Below, piece by piece: positions 4,392-5,424 of a stretch of DNA of 5,424 nt. The first letter of the stretch is position 1; every line of letters begins with the position of its first letter. Where the stretch lies: positions 1-5,424 of the forward strand of contig CAKUVM010000079.1 of assembly GCA_934699135.1 (NCBI GenBank), given 5' to 3'. Below the pieces are notes generated by a model. It was not told the DNA's origin and made no database searches. It saw only the letters and a list, made by a program, of their open reading frames with translations. This stretch comes from an uncultured Bacteroidales bacterium (GTDB lineage: Bacteria > Bacteroidota > Bacteroidia > Bacteroidales > Marinilabiliaceae). A program made the position numbers and the translations under genes.

Positions 4392-5424
4392 ATGATAAAA
4401 AACTACAAGCAGCGCATAAGCGCCAAGGTAGTGATGCCAATTCAGCATTTTATGCGTCAGGAGAAAGCAGGCGGCATAGTGCTAGGCATCTCTGTGATTT
4501 TGGCTTTGTTCTTGGCCAATTCGCCGTGGAGCGAAGATTATTTCCATTTTTTTGAGCAGCATTTCGGCTTCTTGGCAGGCGGGACTGAATATTTTAATTT
4601 CAGCATAGAGCATTGGATCAACGATGGCCTGATGTCTCTCTTTTTCTTTGTGGTGGGGTTGGAGCTGAAACGCGAGTTTATAAGTGGCGAGTTGCGCGAG
4701 CCGCGTAAGGTGCTGCTGCCCGTGGGCGCGGCTCTGTTTGGCATGGTAGTGCCGTCTGCCATCTATTTGGCTTTCAATCACGGCACGCCTGTCGCCCACG
4801 GCTGGGGCATCCCCATGGCCACGGATATCGCTTTCGCCTTGGCCGTGGTTTATATGCTCGGCTCGCGCGTGCCGCTGCCGGTCAAGGTGTTCCTGACCAC
4901 GCTGGCCATTGTCGATGACATAGGCTCCGTGCTTGTCATAGCCTTCTTCTACACGTCAGACATCTCTTTCGCCGATCTTGCGGCTGGCTTCGGCTTCCTG
5001 GCTTTCATGTTTGCGGCCAATAAGCTGGGAGTGAAGAATATCTGGTTCTACGCCATCGTGGCCATTGCCGGCGTATGGGCGTCGTTCCTAATGTCTGGCA
5101 TCCACGCCACCATATCCGCGGTTTTGGCGGCGTTTATGATTCCGGCCGACGCTGCCGTCTCGGAGGCGGGTTTTGTGGAGCGCATACGCATTCATGTCAA
5201 TAATTTTGAGGCGGCGCGGCGCAATGCCTTCCCCACGCTGGAGGAGGAGCAGGTGGAGATTATCCGCTCTGTGGGGAAAGATGCCCATAAGGCCGTGCCG
5301 CCGCTCCAGAGGCTTGAGCATTCGCTCCATCCCTTTGTCTCTTTTGTCATTATGCCTATATTTGCCTTGGGCAACGCGGGCGTGTCTTTTGTGGGGATGG
5401 ATGTGTCTGAGGTGCTTGACGGCG
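4392..5424 (+). CDS. nhaA: Na+/H+ antiporter NhaA, 3' end cut by window edge
   Basis: This inner-membrane antiporter expels Na+ (or Li+) in exchange for two H+ and so controls internal sodium and pH. The frame is open from the ATG to the edge of the window, 344 codons; the family here is usually about 400-460 residues, so the last helices are missing. Family landmarks are FFFVVGLELKREF (83-95), GIPMATDIAFAL (139-150), whose D145 matches E. coli D133, and the transport aspartates D175-D176 in LAIVDDIGSVLVIAFFYT, matching E. coli D163-D164. Also present are SGIHATISAVLAAFMIP (235-251) and LEHSLHPFVSFVIMPIFALGNAGVSF (308-333). The lysine matching E. coli K300 (IGKPLG motif) lies beyond the edge and cannot be checked. 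A charged segment at about 253-305 is longer than in E. coli, which is common in NhaA of other phyla. The start is fixed by an upstream in-frame stop. No nhaR-type regulator is seen. Confidence 0.96.
   Translation, partial: MIKNYKQRISAKVVMPIQHFMRQEKAGGIVLGISVILALFLANSPWSEDYFHFFEQHFGFLAGGTEYFNFSIEHWINDGLMSLFFFVVGLELKREFISGELREPRKVLLPVGAALFGMVVPSAIYLAFNHGTPVAHGWGIPMATDIAFALAVVYMLGSRVPLPVKVFLTTLAIVDDIGSVLVIAFFYTSDISFADLAAGFGFLAFMFAANKLGVKNIWFYAIVAIAGVWASFLMSGIHATISAVLAAFMIPADAAVSEAGFVERIRIHVNNFEAARRNAFPTLEEEQVEIIRSVGKDAHKAVPPLQRLEHSLHPFVSFVIMPIFALGNAGVSFVGMDVSEVLDG

Noticed and set aside
4358..4555. Plus-strand 65-residue frame starting at TTG 4358
   Set aside because: It is the wrong frame over the start of nhaA, whose translated sequence is unmistakable.
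4482..5374. Minus-strand open frames opposite nhaA
   Set aside because: They are antisense to conserved membrane segments and have no family resemblance.

Overview
The window looks like a stretch of chromosomal core genome from a member of the Bacteroidota, most likely the order Bacteroidales. Three things point there. The DUF4294 gene belongs to a family I know only from this phylum. The beta-barrel gene ends in a Bacteroidota-like IREAF tail. Both gene starts that face the large intergenic gap carry an exact TAnnTTTG box, the -7 element of Bacteroides promoters. Coding DNA is rather GC-rich and the gap is clearly AT-richer. I see no rRNA, tRNA, CRISPR array, insertion sequence or phage gene.

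Layout. Positions 1-90 are the 3' flank of sdaA with no recognisable feature. From 4020 down to 91, four minus-strand genes lie head to tail with gaps of 23, 4 and 33 bases, so they probably form one operon. In transcription order these are nfo (AP endonuclease IV), an exported DUF4294 protein, an outer-membrane beta-barrel protein with an Omp85/BamA-TamA-like C-terminal domain, and sdaA (iron-sulfur L-serine dehydratase). Positions 4021-4391 form a 371-base divergent intergenic region. From 4392 a plus-strand nhaA (Na+/H+ antiporter) runs off the right edge of the window; 344 codons are visible.

How the genes work together. Nfo repairs abasic and oxidised DNA ends in the cytoplasm. SdaA deaminates serine to pyruvate and ammonia. 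The two middle genes are both predicted to be exported and are separated by only 4 bases, so they may act together in the envelope. NhaA exchanges Na+ and H+ across the inner membrane. No single pathway joins all five genes.

The least explained part is the intergenic region. It holds a near-perfect 45-nt hairpin whose non-Watson-Crick pairs are G-U only when read on the plus strand, a second hairpin 5 nt later, a 14-bp palindrome, a pair of overlapping alternative stems, and four copies of the heptamer TATTTTG/CAAAATA. These sit upstream of the best nhaA promoter candidate, so they suggest a longer nhaA leader, a small RNA, or an operator array.
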